This document shows, in pieces, positions 1 to 7,489 of a stretch of 64,000 nucleotides of DNA. Made by a program: the position numbers and the translations under genes. How positions within the stretch are numbered: the stretch's first letter is position 1; every line of letters begins with the position of its first letter. Under the pieces are notes generated by a model that was not told the origin of the DNA, made no database searches, and saw nothing but the letters and a program-made list of their open reading frames with translations. Origin of the DNA: Hymenobacter oligotrophus (GTDB lineage Bacteria > Bacteroidota > Bacteroidia > Cytophagales > Hymenobacteraceae); contig NZ_CP032317.1 in NCBI RefSeq assembly GCF_003574965.1, positions 3,596,001-3,660,000 of the forward strand, in the 5' to 3' direction.

Positions 1-286
1 TGTTGTCGGTGGGCGAGTTTTCGGTGAGGTAGCGTACGTTGCCGCCTTTAAAGGTGAGGTTCAGGCCGGTGCTGAAGGCGTAATTCTCGCCGAAAAAGTA
101 ATCGACAACCACGCCGCCGCCGATGCCGGCGCGGCTGCCGTCGCTCTGAAAGTTGCGCTCGGTGGGCGAGCTAACGCGCAGGCTTGTAATGGAGGGAGAG
201 ACTTTCAGCCCGATTTCTATCTGGGCCGACGCATTGGTGGCTACGCCGCCCAAGAGCAGGGCCAGCGCCAACATCGTTTTTTTCAT
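1..286 (-). CDS. Porin-family outer membrane beta-barrel protein (partial, 3' end beyond window)
   Basis: The reading frame starts at an ATG on the minus strand (284-286) and runs off the window edge, so only about 95 N-terminal residues are visible. It begins with a signal peptide (MKKTMLALALLLGG, cleavage near ASAQ) followed by strands with the pattern IGLKVSPSI...GGGVVVDYFFGENYAFSTGLNLTFKGG, typical of the Bacteroidetes porin-family/PorT-like outer membrane barrel. Its style matches the four paralogues at 47.3-50.6 kb. It is divergent from gldB. The specific function is unknown; the family assignment rests on the N-terminal third only. Confidence 0.75.
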   Translation of the reverse strand, partial: MKKTMLALALLLGGVATNASAQIEIGLKVSPSITSLRVSSPTERNFQSDGSRAGIGGGVVVDYFFGENYAFSTGLNLTFKGGNVRYLTENSPTDN

Positions 287-357
287 ATGAAAGGACACGC
301 TTAACAGCCGCAACGCGTTGCTACAGCCAACCGGGCACGCGGGCCCGGCGTTTTATC

Positions 358-365
358 TAATTTCG
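358..365 (+). promoter_or_regulatory. Possible -7 element upstream of gldB (TAATTTCG)
   Basis: TAATTTCG resembles the Bacteroidetes -7 consensus TAnnTTTG with one mismatch and lies about 31 bp before the gldB ATG. No clear -33 TTG was seen. Confidence 0.3.
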
Positions 366-396
366 CCTTAAATATAAAGTTCCCCTGCTACCCATC

Positions 397-1419
397 ATGC
401 CCTTTCCGCGTTTGCGCCTTTGGCTGAGCACCCCGGTGCTGGCCGCCACGCTGCTGTTGTCGGTTGCTTGCAACCGAGGTGAAAAGTGTGAGATGTCGCC
501 GGAGGTTGCCCGCGTGGCAGCGCCGGTGCAGCTTGAGCGGCTGGAAACCCAGTTTTTCAAGATCCGAACCCCGGCCGACGCTCAACAGTTTCTGAACCGA
601 AACCCGCTTTTTGCGCGCCACTTTTTGCAGCGCCGGCAGTACCCATCGGATGCCATTTTGCAGCAGGCGTTGGTGCGGCTGGCTACCAACCCCGGGTTGC
701 AAAAGCTCGGGCAGCAAGCCGATACCACCTTCCGCAACACCGAGCAGTGGCAGGGCGATTTGCAGCGCATGTTTCAGCACGTGCGCTACTATTTTCCTGA
801 CTTTAAGGTACCGCAGGCCAAAACCTTTGTGAGCGGCCTCAGCCAGGATGTGTTTGCCAATGACAGCCTGCTGGTTATCAGCACCGACTTCTTCGTGGGG
901 CCCAAGGCCGTGTACCGGCCCAACGTGCCCAATTACATCCTGCGCCGCTACCGCACCGAGTACGTGTTGCCCACCGTGGCCCTGGCAGTTTCGAGCAAGT
1001 ACAACAAGAAGGAGCTAACGAGCAACACCATGCTCGGCGAGATGATACAGGGCGGCAAGGCACTCTACTTCGCCGAAAGGGTGCTGCCTTGCACCGACGA
1101 CTCTTTGCTAGTGGGTTTTCCCGGCAAAGATTTGCAGAACGTGCACTTCAACGAGGCCAGAATCTGGGGGCATTTTCTGGAGAAGAACCTGCTCTACAAC
1201 ACCTCGCCTTTCCAGATTCAGAAGTACGTGGGCGAGCGGCCCAACGTACCCGAAATCGACAAAACCTGCCCCGGCCGTATTGGCCTGTGGCTAGGCTGGC
1301 AAATTGTGCGCAAGTACATGGCCGAGCACCCCAACGTAACGCTGGCTCAGCTCATGGCCATGAAAGATCCGCAGCGCATCCTCACCGAGTCGCGCTACCG
1401 GCCTAGGCCCAAGGATTAG
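397..1419 (+). CDS. gldB: Gliding motility lipoprotein GldB
   Basis: This 340-residue lipoprotein has a hydrophobic signal ending in a lipobox (LLLSVAC, Cys25). The body carries the features I associate with GldB: FPDFKVPQ, a central segment with LPTVALAVSSKYNKKE, and a C-terminal stretch PGRIGLWLGWQIVRKYM. GldB is an essential gliding protein of Flavobacterium johnsoniae, lipid-anchored and needed for gliding and chitin use, apparently through stability of the Gld/T9SS machinery. The length fits the family (about 310-340 aa). It stands alone here, not beside other gld genes, followed by a repeat-rich spacer and a glycosyltransferase. With the SprB-type adhesin at 30-37 kb it suggests a gliding-competent or T9SS-bearing host. 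Confidence 0.85.
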   Translation: MPFPRLRLWLSTPVLAATLLLSVACNRGEKCEMSPEVARVAAPVQLERLETQFFKIRTPADAQQFLNRNPLFARHFLQRRQYPSDAILQQALVRLATNPGLQKLGQQADTTFRNTEQWQGDLQRMFQHVRYYFPDFKVPQAKTFVSGLSQDVFANDSLLVISTDFFVGPKAVYRPNVPNYILRRYRTEYVLPTVALAVSSKYNKKELTSNTMLGEMIQGGKALYFAERVLPCTDDSLLVGFPGKDLQNVHFNEARIWGHFLEKNLLYNTSPFQIQKYVGERPNVPEIDKTCPGRIGLWLGWQIVRKYMAEHPNVTLAQLMAMKDPQRILTESRYRPRPKD

Positions 1420-1561
1420 TGAAGACGGAAGAATGAGAAAAAAGCGGGCGTATCCGGTTGGACAACTACCTTGTGGTTGGTGAAGATGGAAGAATAAGGA
1501 GTGCAGAACGGCCAGCAAGCCCGATTTGCTCCTCATTCTTCCTTTTTCATTCTTCATTAAA
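1420..1561. repeat. Intergenic cluster of GAAGAATGA-type repeats in both orientations
   Basis: Two near-identical forward copies of a 17-mer (1421-1437 and 1482-1498, 15 of 17 identical) and two reverse copies (1532-1542, 1549-1556) fill the spacer. GGAAGAATGAG at 1427-1437 is perfectly inverted at 1532-1542, so the whole spacer could fold with the downstream ATG just outside. No gene is seen in it. Confidence 0.55.
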
Positions 1562-1564
1562 CCT

Positions 1565-2764
1565 ATGCACATCGCCGTTTTCAGCCAATACCACACCAAC
1601 CCCGATTGCCCAGCTACCAGTCGGCACTACTCGTTGCTGGCGCACATTGCCCGGCGGCACCGCGTTACGCTCATCACCACCAACACGTGGGAGCCGCAGC
1701 GCCTAACGCACGAGTACCCGTGGTTGCCCGAGGGGGTGGAGATGCTGGCGGCCGACATACCGTACCACAACCGCATGGGCGTGGCGGCGCGCGGCTGGGC
1801 CTTTGTGCGGTACATGGCCCATGCGTGGCGGCAAGGCCGGCGCATACCTAGGCCCGATGTGATTTGGGGAATATCTACACCGCTCTCAGCGGCTTGGGTA
1901 GCTGGCAAAGTAGCGCAGCAGCGCCGCGTGCCGTGGGTGTTTGAGGTGCAGGATTTGTGGCCGACGTTCCCTATTGAAATGGGAGCGGTGCGGAACCGTT
2001 TGGCCCAACGCCAGCTGTACGCCGCCGAGCGCGGCCTCTACGAGCAGGCGCGGCACATCATCACCCTCTCGCCGGGTATGACGGATTATGTGCGGCACCT
2101 AGGGATAGGGGAGGAGAAGGTGAGCACCATCCTGAACGGCACCGACCTCGACCAAGCCGCCCAAGCTACGCCCAACGTGGCAGCAAACTTGCGCCGGCAG
2201 TACAGCCTGGAAGGCCGCCCCGTGGTGCTGTACGCCGGTACGTTCGGGCGGGCCAACGATATACCCACACTGGTGCAAGCCGCTGAAGCGCTGCACCAAA
2301 TGCAGCCCGATGCGGTGTGGTTGTTTATGGGCCACGGCTATTACGAGCCGCTGATACGCGAGGCGGCCGCGCGCTGCGCAGCCATTCGGCTGGTGCCGCC
2401 GCAGCCTAGGCACCAAGTGTTTGCGTGGCTAGCCGCCGCCGATGTGTCGGTGGTTTCCTTCATCAACTTGCCGGTGCTCGATACCAACTCCCCGGCCAAG
2501 TTCTACGACAGCCTTGCGGTTGGTACACCCGTGGTGGTAACTAATCCGGGCTGGACCAAACAATTTGTGGAAGAGCACCGCTGCGGTTGGTACGTGCCCG
2601 CCGAGCAACCTAGGGCCTTGGCCGAGCATTTGCACCGCGCCCTAGGTGCTAAAGCCGAACTTAGCGCGGCCGGGCAGCGCGGGCAAGAGGTAGCCCGATT
2701 GTTATTCGACCGCCAGCAGCTAGCCGCGCAGGTTCAGCAGATACTCGAGCGAGCGGCTGGCTAA
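1565..2764 (+). CDS. Glycosyltransferase family 4 protein (GT-B fold, WbuB/WcaI-like)
   Basis: The 399-residue protein begins MHIAVFSQYHTNPDCPATSRHY, the usual N-terminus of the WbuB-like GT4 enzymes that move a sugar from a nucleotide donor to a lipid-linked glycan for O-antigen, capsule or exopolysaccharide. Visible features: an N-terminal Rossmann half, the linker segment VLYAGTFGRANDI around residue 220, and the donor-site segment SPAKFYDSLAVGTPVV near residue 310, where the donor-binding glutamate-containing loop normally lies. I placed the start at the ATG at 1565 because an upstream in-frame ATG at 1526 would add an atypical leader encoded by repeat sequence. The gene ends tail to tail with nth; the stop codons overlap in CTAA (2761-2764). 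Acceptor and donor sugar are unknown. Confidence 0.85.
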   Translation: MHIAVFSQYHTNPDCPATSRHYSLLAHIARRHRVTLITTNTWEPQRLTHEYPWLPEGVEMLAADIPYHNRMGVAARGWAFVRYMAHAWRQGRRIPRPDVIWGISTPLSAAWVAGKVAQQRRVPWVFEVQDLWPTFPIEMGAVRNRLAQRQLYAAERGLYEQARHIITLSPGMTDYVRHLGIGEEKVSTILNGTDLDQAAQATPNVAANLRRQYSLEGRPVVLYAGTFGRANDIPTLVQAAEALHQMQPDAVWLFMGHGYYEPLIREAAARCAAIRLVPPQPRHQVFAWLAAADVSVVSFINLPVLDTNSPAKFYDSLAVGTPVVVTNPGWTKQFVEEHRCGWYVPAEQPRALAEHLHRALGAKAELSAAGQRGQEVARLLFDRQQLAAQVQQILERAAG

Positions 2765-3435
2765 ACTGGAGCTACAATCGGCTCCAGCGTGGGCTGCACC
2801 TTATCGGCGAAGTACTTGCAGAAATCGGTAAGCGGGCACTGCAGGCACTTGGGGTTGCGCGCCACGCAGACGTAGCGGCCGTGCAAAATCAGCCAATGAT
2901 GGGCTTTCGGAATTAGCTCCTGGGGGGTGTATTTCACCAAGCCCTTCTCCACGGCCAGCGGCGTAGTGGCCGTACGCGGCACCAAGCCCAGGCGGTGCGC
3001 CACCCGAAACACGTGCGTATCAACCGCCATGGCGGGTTGGTTGTAGATAACCGACACAATCACGTTGGCCGTTTTGCGGCCCACGCCGGGCAGCAGCTGC
3101 AGGTCCTCGAGCCGGTCGGGCACTTCGCCGCCAAACTTCTCCACCAGCATCTTGCCCAGGCCGGCCAAGTGTTTGGCTTTGTTGTTGGGGTACGATACGC
3201 TGCGGATAAACGGAAACACCTCCTCGGCCGAGGCAGCAGCGAGGTGCTGCGGCGTCGGGAAGTGTTCGAACAGAGCGGGCGTAATCAGGTTCACGCGCTT
3301 GTCGGTGCATTGCGCGCTGAGCACCACGGCCACCAGCAGCTCGTAAGGGCTGCGGTAGTGCAGCTCGGTTTCGGGCTCCGGAAAGTGGGTGGTGAAATAG
3401 GCCAGAAAACGGCGAAACCGCTCGGCCCGGGGCAT
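2761..3435 (-). CDS. nth: Endonuclease III (base-excision repair DNA glycosylase/AP lyase)
   Basis: The 224-residue protein removes oxidised pyrimidines from DNA and cleaves the abasic site. It shows the helix-hairpin-helix LPGVGRKTANV (residues 115-125) with catalytic Lys121, catalytic Asp139 in VDTHVFRV, and the C-terminal 4Fe-4S cluster motif C-X6-C-X2-C-X5-C (Cys190, 197, 200, 206). The start is the ATG at 3435; upstream in-frame codons add an unlike leader. It lies 22 bp downstream of the small sigma-partner gene and probably belongs to the same minus-strand operon. Confidence 0.95.
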   Translation of the reverse strand: MPRAERFRRFLAYFTTHFPEPETELHYRSPYELLVAVVLSAQCTDKRVNLITPALFEHFPTPQHLAAASAEEVFPFIRSVSYPNNKAKHLAGLGKMLVEKFGGEVPDRLEDLQLLPGVGRKTANVIVSVIYNQPAMAVDTHVFRVAHRLGLVPRTATTPLAVEKGLVKYTPQELIPKAHHWLILHGRYVCVARNPKCLQCPLTDFCKYFADKVQPTLEPIVAPV

Positions 3436-3457
3436 AGAAGCGCTGGGCACAGGCGGT

Positions 3458-3688
3458 TTAGCTCGAGCGCATGAAGGTGCGCGAATACTGCAAAATGTTA
3501 TCGACGGCGCGGTCCGAGGGCCCGTGTTGCAGGGCATCGAGCAGGCGCTGGGCCTGGAGCAGGTCGGCGCAACGCGCGGCCAAGTCGGCGTCGTGCAGCA
3601 GGGCTTGCTCTATACTTTGGGTCTCCTTAGCCGGCAATTCGTTGTACACATACCGGAGCAGGGTCTCGTGGGTAAAGGTTTTGATCAT
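3458..3688 (-). CDS. Small conserved protein overlapping an ECF sigma gene (putative anti-sigma or sigma partner)
   Basis: This 76-residue acidic-helical protein begins MIKTFTHETLLRYVYNELPAKE, resembling the N-terminal helical part of anti-sigma factors that opens with a short helical bundle, but it has no Cys/His zinc motif and no membrane segment. It overlaps the 3' end of the sigma gene by 62 bp in another frame, which points to translational coupling and joint function. I have no firm functional name. It could be a soluble anti-sigma or a stress-sensing partner. Confidence 0.65.
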   Translation of the reverse strand: MIKTFTHETLLRYVYNELPAKETQSIEQALLHDADLAARCADLLQAQRLLDALQHGPSDRAVDNILQYSRTFMRSS

Positions 3689-4262
3689 AGAAGACGGGTT
3701 GCGCGGCCATTTTCTTCCGCAGGTTGATGAGCGCGTAGCGCATACGACCTAGCGCCGTATTGATGCTCACCCCCGTTGCATCGGCAATCTCCTGAAAGCT
3801 CATGTCGCCGTAATGACGCATAATGAGCACTTCCTTCTGCGCGGCCGGCAGCTCTTGTATTAACTCCCGAAGATGGCTATAGGTTTCCTCGCGGGTCATG
3901 GAGGCGTCTACACCTTCTTCGGCCAACGACAACGAGTTGAACGCGTGGCCGGTGGCATCGAGGTTTAGCTGCGGGTTGCGCTTCTGGCGACGGAAAAAGT
4001 CGATGGCCAGGTTGTGGGCAATGCGGCAGATCCACGACGAAAACTTCCCCTCTTCATTGTACCGACCGCTCTTCATCGTGTGCACCGCTTTGATGAACGC
4101 ATCCTGCACCAGGTCTTCGGCAATCACGGGGTCTTTCACGATCAGCATGATCGTGGTGAAGACGCGGCGCTTGTGCCTGTCCAAGAGCAGGGCGAAGGCT
4201 TCTTCCTTGCCGGCAATGTAGAGCGAAATCAACGCGGAATCGCTCGGCTGCATAGTTTCCAT
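3627..4262 (-). CDS. ECF-type RNA polymerase sigma factor (sigma-70 family)
   Basis: The 211-residue protein has sigma region 2 (residues about 20-95: YIAGKEEAFALLLDRHKRRVF, LVQDAFIKAVH, FSSWICRIAHNLAIDFFRR) and region 4 (about 130-195: LPAAQKEVLIMRHYGDMSFQEIADATGVSINTALGRMRYAL). It redirects RNA polymerase to alternative promoters. The regulon is unknown. It heads the operon sigma, small partner, nth. A consensus promoter element lies 94 bp upstream (4356-4363, minus strand). Region 4 ends with a short extension that encodes the overlap with the partner gene. Confidence 0.9.
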   Translation of the reverse strand: METMQPSDSALISLYIAGKEEAFALLLDRHKRRVFTTIMLIVKDPVIAEDLVQDAFIKAVHTMKSGRYNEEGKFSSWICRIAHNLAIDFFRRQKRNPQLNLDATGHAFNSLSLAEEGVDASMTREETYSHLRELIQELPAAQKEVLIMRHYGDMSFQEIADATGVSINTALGRMRYALINLRKKMAAQPVFYDQNLYPRDPAPVCVQRIAG

Positions 4263-4355
4263 AAAGGCTACGGTTAGGGGAACGTAGAGCTTTAGGCCAT
4301 ATTGTGCAGGTTGCCGTGAAAGTTAAGTTGAAGAGCCTGTAGAAAGCGTACTGAT

Positions 4356-4363
4356 CAAATGTA
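4356..4363 (-). promoter_or_regulatory. Promoter of the ECF sigma operon (TACATTTG)
   Basis: On the minus strand the sequence reads TACATTTG, a perfect match to TAnnTTTG, with a TTG -33 element at 4384-4386 after a 20-bp spacer. This is the best-formed complete Bacteroidetes promoter in the first 10 kb. Confidence 0.65.
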
Positions 4364-4442
4364 GAGTTCTGCAAGCTGCTTTGCAACGCGTATTGTGGCG
4401 GGCCCCCAAATAATTTTTTTGTTCCGAAGCTCAACCATAAAA

Positions 4443-4467
4443 AAAGCCCGCTGAAACAGCGGGCTTT
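4443..4467 (-). terminator. Intrinsic terminator downstream of the DUF6799 gene
   Basis: An 11-bp perfect stem (AAAGCCCGCTG / CAGCGGGCTTT) with a 3-nt loop. On the minus strand it is followed by seven T residues. Confidence 0.85.
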
Positions 4468-4489
4468 GGGGGCTGCAAAAACCGTGCAG

Positions 4490-5026
4490 TTACCTTTTCA
4501 GCTGGGCATCGAGGGTGCGCAGCTGCTGGTCGTAGCGAGTGCCGTTGGGCACGGCGGCGGCACCTAGGGCGGTGCGCTCGGCAAGCTTATCGGTGGCTTG
4601 CTGCAACAGGGCTACGCGCCGCTCAAGTTGCTTGAGCTGCTGGGCTGTGGCGGCCGAAACCGGAGTGCCGGGCACGCTCACGCGGGTTTCGCCGGTGCTG
4701 CCGGTTACCTGCACGCTTTGCCGCTCAATGGCCTGGGGCGTGCGCATATCGTCGCGGAAGTTCACCACCACGCCCTGCATGTTCACGGCTTGGCCCTCGG
4801 GCAGTTGCTGGCGGGTGCCGTCTTTGCGTACCAGCAAGCCCGATGGGTTAATCACGGAGCCGTCGGAAAGGGCGAGTGGCGCTTGTAGGCGCGTGGCTTT
4901 GCCCGCTTTCAGGCGCATTACCACGCCGTTGCGGCGGTAGGCGCCGTCTTTCAGGGCGGTGGCAGTTTGTGCTACCGATACCAACGTGGCGCAGCACAGC
5001 AAGAACAACAAAACGAAACGTTTCAT
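4490..5026 (-). CDS. Exported DUF6799-type repeat protein
   Basis: The 178-residue protein has a signal peptide (MKRFVLLFLLCCATLVSVAQ) and then short repeated beta units built on the word KDG (LKDGAYRRNG, LSDGSVINPSG, RKDGTRQQLPEG, MQGVVV). This is the pattern of the DUF6799 family of Hymenobacter-type bacteria. A C-terminal coiled-coil-like helix follows (LKQLERRVALLQQATDKL). The start at 5026 places the signal peptide at the N-terminus; the longer frame adds only MPLCL. Function unknown, periplasmic by prediction. An intrinsic terminator follows. Confidence 0.7.
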   Translation of the reverse strand: MKRFVLLFLLCCATLVSVAQTATALKDGAYRRNGVVMRLKAGKATRLQAPLALSDGSVINPSGLLVRKDGTRQQLPEGQAVNMQGVVVNFRDDMRTPQAIERQSVQVTGSTGETRVSVPGTPVSAATAQQLKQLERRVALLQQATDKLAERTALGAAAVPNGTRYDQQLRTLDAQLKR

Positions 5027-5084
5027 GAGGCAAAGGGGCACGCCGCGAAAAGTGCAAGCGGGCGCGCACGCTCCTCTACGGGCC

Positions 5085-5534
5085 CTAGGTGCCGGTTGTT
5101 GTAGGTGTTGATTGGGCGTGCGGTAGGTTTAGCTGGCGGTTGTGCGCAAGCCACTGCATGGCCGATGGTTCGTCGGTGAACACCTGCACGCGGCAGCGGT
5201 CGTCGGCCGGCGGGGCGTTGCTGACAACGCTGGGCAGTTCGCTCTCGTGCGCCGGCGAAATCAGGTAAGCCAAGTACACATGTCCGCTAAGGGTAGCCAC
5301 CAACCGCGGCAAAAACGCCTCCATAACCCAGCGGGTGGCTGCAGTGCTTACCATGCCGCGGCGGCGCATATCGAGCAGCCAGTAACGCGCGCGCCGCGGG
5401 GCTGCCAGCGCCAACGAGGCCTCGTAGCCCTGGCGTACTTCGGCGTCATCTACCTGGCGCAGCCAGCGGCTGAAGAGCAAGCCTAGGTCGTCGCGAAACG
5501 ACAGATCGACAATATCCTGGAGGGCAGCGCTCAT
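5085..5534 (-). CDS. Conserved hypothetical protein, possibly STAS/SpoIIAA-like
   Basis: This 149-residue protein without signal peptide runs MSAALQDIVDLSFRDDLGLLFSRWLRQVDD, then YWLLDMRRRGMVST, AYLISPAHES and VQVFTDEPSAMQWLAHN. The alternation of strands and helices (input strand, YWLLDMRRR strand, then F-DE-AMQWL) is reminiscent of SpoIIAA/STAS-like domains often annotated as hypothetical in Hymenobacter. No catalytic residues can be named. The ATG at 5534 was chosen because the longer frame reads through low-complexity sequence. Confidence 0.6.
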   Translation of the reverse strand: MSAALQDIVDLSFRDDLGLLFSRWLRQVDDAEVRQGYEASLALAAPRRARYWLLDMRRRGMVSTAATRWVMEAFLPRLVATLSGHVYLAYLISPAHESELPSVVSNAPPADDRCRVQVFTDEPSAMQWLAHNRQLNLPHAQSTPTTTGT

Positions 5535-5868
5535 GATCAGCAAAGGAAAAGAAACCACAGCGCGGCAAAGCAGCGCAACACAAGCACGAGGAGCACGGCC
5601 GAGCACGCTACGCTGCCCGAGCAACAAGGCCAAACACGGTAAGCAGAAGGAGGCACCCGATCGGGACCAGGCCCAGGCGGGGCTGGCAAACAAGGCAACA
5701 ATAGGTGCGGGCTACGGCGCAGGTGGCGCCGAAACAGCAGGCGGCAAGCTGAGAGGTGCAGCGCAGGGCGTTGTACACAACGATACAAAAATTAGCGGCC
5801 TTATCCAAATCGGTGGCGCAAGCAAGTGCCGGACTACCTTTGCGCGCTTTCCCCGTTAGAGGCTTCTT
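5535..5868. other. Gene-free spacer upstream of the MFS gene
   Basis: Short overlapping frames exist on both strands but none has a recognisable domain or good codon pattern. The only supported element is the -7 hexamer of the MFS promoter at its right end. Confidence 0.5.
5835..5842 (+). promoter_or_regulatory. MFS gene promoter -7 element (TACCTTTG)
   Basis: A perfect TAnnTTTG match 27 bp before the ATG at 5869. Confidence 0.65.
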
Positions 5869-7164
5869 ATGAGTACTGCCGACTTGGCCGCGCCCCAGCG
5901 GCCCCACGACCCCTACGCTGCGCTGCGCATTCCGGAGTTTCGCCGGCTTATCTCGGCGCGGGTGTGCCTGGTGCTGGCCACGCAAATGCAGGCCGTGGTG
6001 GTAGGCTGGCAGATGTATCAGCTAACCAAGGACCCGCTGGCCCTGGGGTTGATTGGCTTGGCCGAGGCCATTCCCAGCATCACGGTGTCGTTGTACGCCG
6101 GGCACGTAGCCGACTCGGTGCGGCGCAAAAACATCATCGTGTCGGCCGTAACGGTGTTTATGCTGTGCTCCTTGGCCTTGTACCTGTTCACGCGGCCCGC
6201 GGGCGCGTGGGTGCTCGAGGAGTACAAAACAGTGCCCCTCTACGCGGTCATCTTCGTGAGCGGCCTGGCCCGGGGCTTTTTGGGGCCGGCCTTGTTTTCG
6301 TTTATGCCGCAGCTGCTGCCCAACCGCCAATTGCTGCCCAACGCCATTACCTGGAACAGCTCGACGTGGCAGTTCTCGGCCGTGATGGGGCCTGCCATCG
6401 GCGGTTTGCTGTACGCGCACCTAGGGATATCGGCAGCCTACGGCATCGATTTGCTGCTGACGATTTTGGCCTTGTTGCTGTTTAGCAGCATTGCCGGGCG
6501 GCCGCTGCCGCCGCGCGAGGGCGAGCAGCTAAGCCTGAAGGAAAGCATTTTGTCGGGCGTGCGCTTTATCTTCCAAAACCAGATTGTGCTGGCCGCCTTG
6601 TCGCTTGATTTGTTTGCGGTGCTGTTTGGCGGGGCCGTGGCCTTGCTGCCCATCTTCGCCGACGACATCCTGAAGATTGGCGCCGACGGCCTAGGTTACT
6701 TGCGCGCCGCGCCGGCCGTGGGCTCGGTGCTGATGGCCGTAACGCTCACGTATTTTCCGCTGCACCGCCACATGGGCCGCAAGCTGTTGTGGGCGGTGGC
6801 CGGCTTTGGCTTGGCTACCGTGGGCTTTGCCCTGTCCACCAACTTTTGGCTGTCGTTGTTCCTGCTGTTTCTTACCGGCGTGTTCGATTCGGTGTCGGTT
6901 ATCGTGCGCTCCACGCTTATCCACACCTTCACGCCCGAGTACATGAAAGGCCGCGTAGCCGCCGTCAACAACATTTTCATCGGCTCGTCCAACGAAATCG
7001 GCGCCTTCGAATCGGGGGCGGTAGCCAGGCTGATGGGCGTAGTGCCCTCGGTGGTGTTTGGGGGCATGATGACGCTGGTGGTAGTGGGCTTTACGGCTTT
7101 GCTGGCCCCGCGCCTGCGGCGCCTGCAAAACGTGAAGGAGGCAGCACCGGCTACCACTACCTAG
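5869..7164 (+). CDS. MFS transporter, EntS/MFS_3-like drug or siderophore exporter
   Basis: The 431-residue protein has about 12 predicted membrane segments. The N-terminal PYAALRIPEFRRLISARVCLVLATQMQAVVVGWQMYQLT is the signature start of the MFS_3 (DHA3) group, and the loop after TM2-3 reads GHVADSVRRKNII, the conserved MFS motif A (G-X3-D-X2-R-R). Members export enterobactin, macrolides or other small hydrophobic compounds with the proton gradient. The substrate cannot be told from sequence. A consensus promoter lies just upstream and the gene appears monocistronic. Confidence 0.85.
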   Translation: MSTADLAAPQRPHDPYAALRIPEFRRLISARVCLVLATQMQAVVVGWQMYQLTKDPLALGLIGLAEAIPSITVSLYAGHVADSVRRKNIIVSAVTVFMLCSLALYLFTRPAGAWVLEEYKTVPLYAVIFVSGLARGFLGPALFSFMPQLLPNRQLLPNAITWNSSTWQFSAVMGPAIGGLLYAHLGISAAYGIDLLLTILALLLFSSIAGRPLPPREGEQLSLKESILSGVRFIFQNQIVLAALSLDLFAVLFGGAVALLPIFADDILKIGADGLGYLRAAPAVGSVLMAVTLTYFPLHRHMGRKLLWAVAGFGLATVGFALSTNFWLSLFLLFLTGVFDSVSVIVRSTLIHTFTPEYMKGRVAAVNNIFIGSSNEIGAFESGAVARLMGVVPSVVFGGMMTLVVVGFTALLAPRLRRLQNVKEAAPATTT

Positions 7165-7246
7165 GGCCGGGCTGCCGGCCGAACACCCGTGTCCGCAACC
7201 GGACATATTTGCGGCCTTTGTTCAGCTAGCGTTGTTTCTGAACAAC

Positions 7247-7260
7247 CACATTATCATGCG
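7247..7260. promoter_or_regulatory. Near match to the response-regulator dyad (CACAT-N4-ATGCG)
   Basis: This site differs by one base from CGCAT-N4-ATGCG found before the response regulator (29093) and adhesin (29814) genes. A TA dinucleotide begins at 7285, the same 31.5 bp from the dyad centre, although the rest of the -7 element is poor (TAATTCGT). Confidence 0.3.
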
Positions 7261-7440
7261 ATTCCGCGAATGGCATTGATTTGGTAATTCGTACGGCTAT
7301 TCACTTGGGCCCTGTACGATAATGGACAGTTACGCTTCTTTTGCTTCGGTTGCTGTATCGCTGGCTCTGCTTCGGGTAGTCGCTTGGGCGGAAAAGACAA
7401 TTGAGCCTTCAATAAAGCATAGCGCAAAACATATCTTACG

Positions 7441-7448
7441 TAGTTTTG
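7441..7448 (+). promoter_or_regulatory. Promoter -7 element of the ECF sigma gene at 7490 (TAGTTTTG)
   Basis: A perfect TAnnTTTG match 42 bp before the ATG at 7490. It lies inside the longer open frame that begins at 7322, which argues for the 7490 start. Confidence 0.6.
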
Positions 7449-7489
7449 TGCCGCGCCCGCCGAGCGGCCCGCGTGCTACCCGCGAGGAT

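Noticed and set aside
5533-5859. Overlapping frames on both strands in the spacer before the MFS gene
   Set aside because: No motif, poor codon pattern and they contradict the promoter position at 5835-5842.
7322-7489. N-terminal extension of the ECF sigma gene from the ATG at 7322
   Set aside because: A perfect promoter element lies inside it (7441-7448) and the added residues do not resemble sigma factors, although an alternative long form driven from near 7285 cannot be fully excluded.
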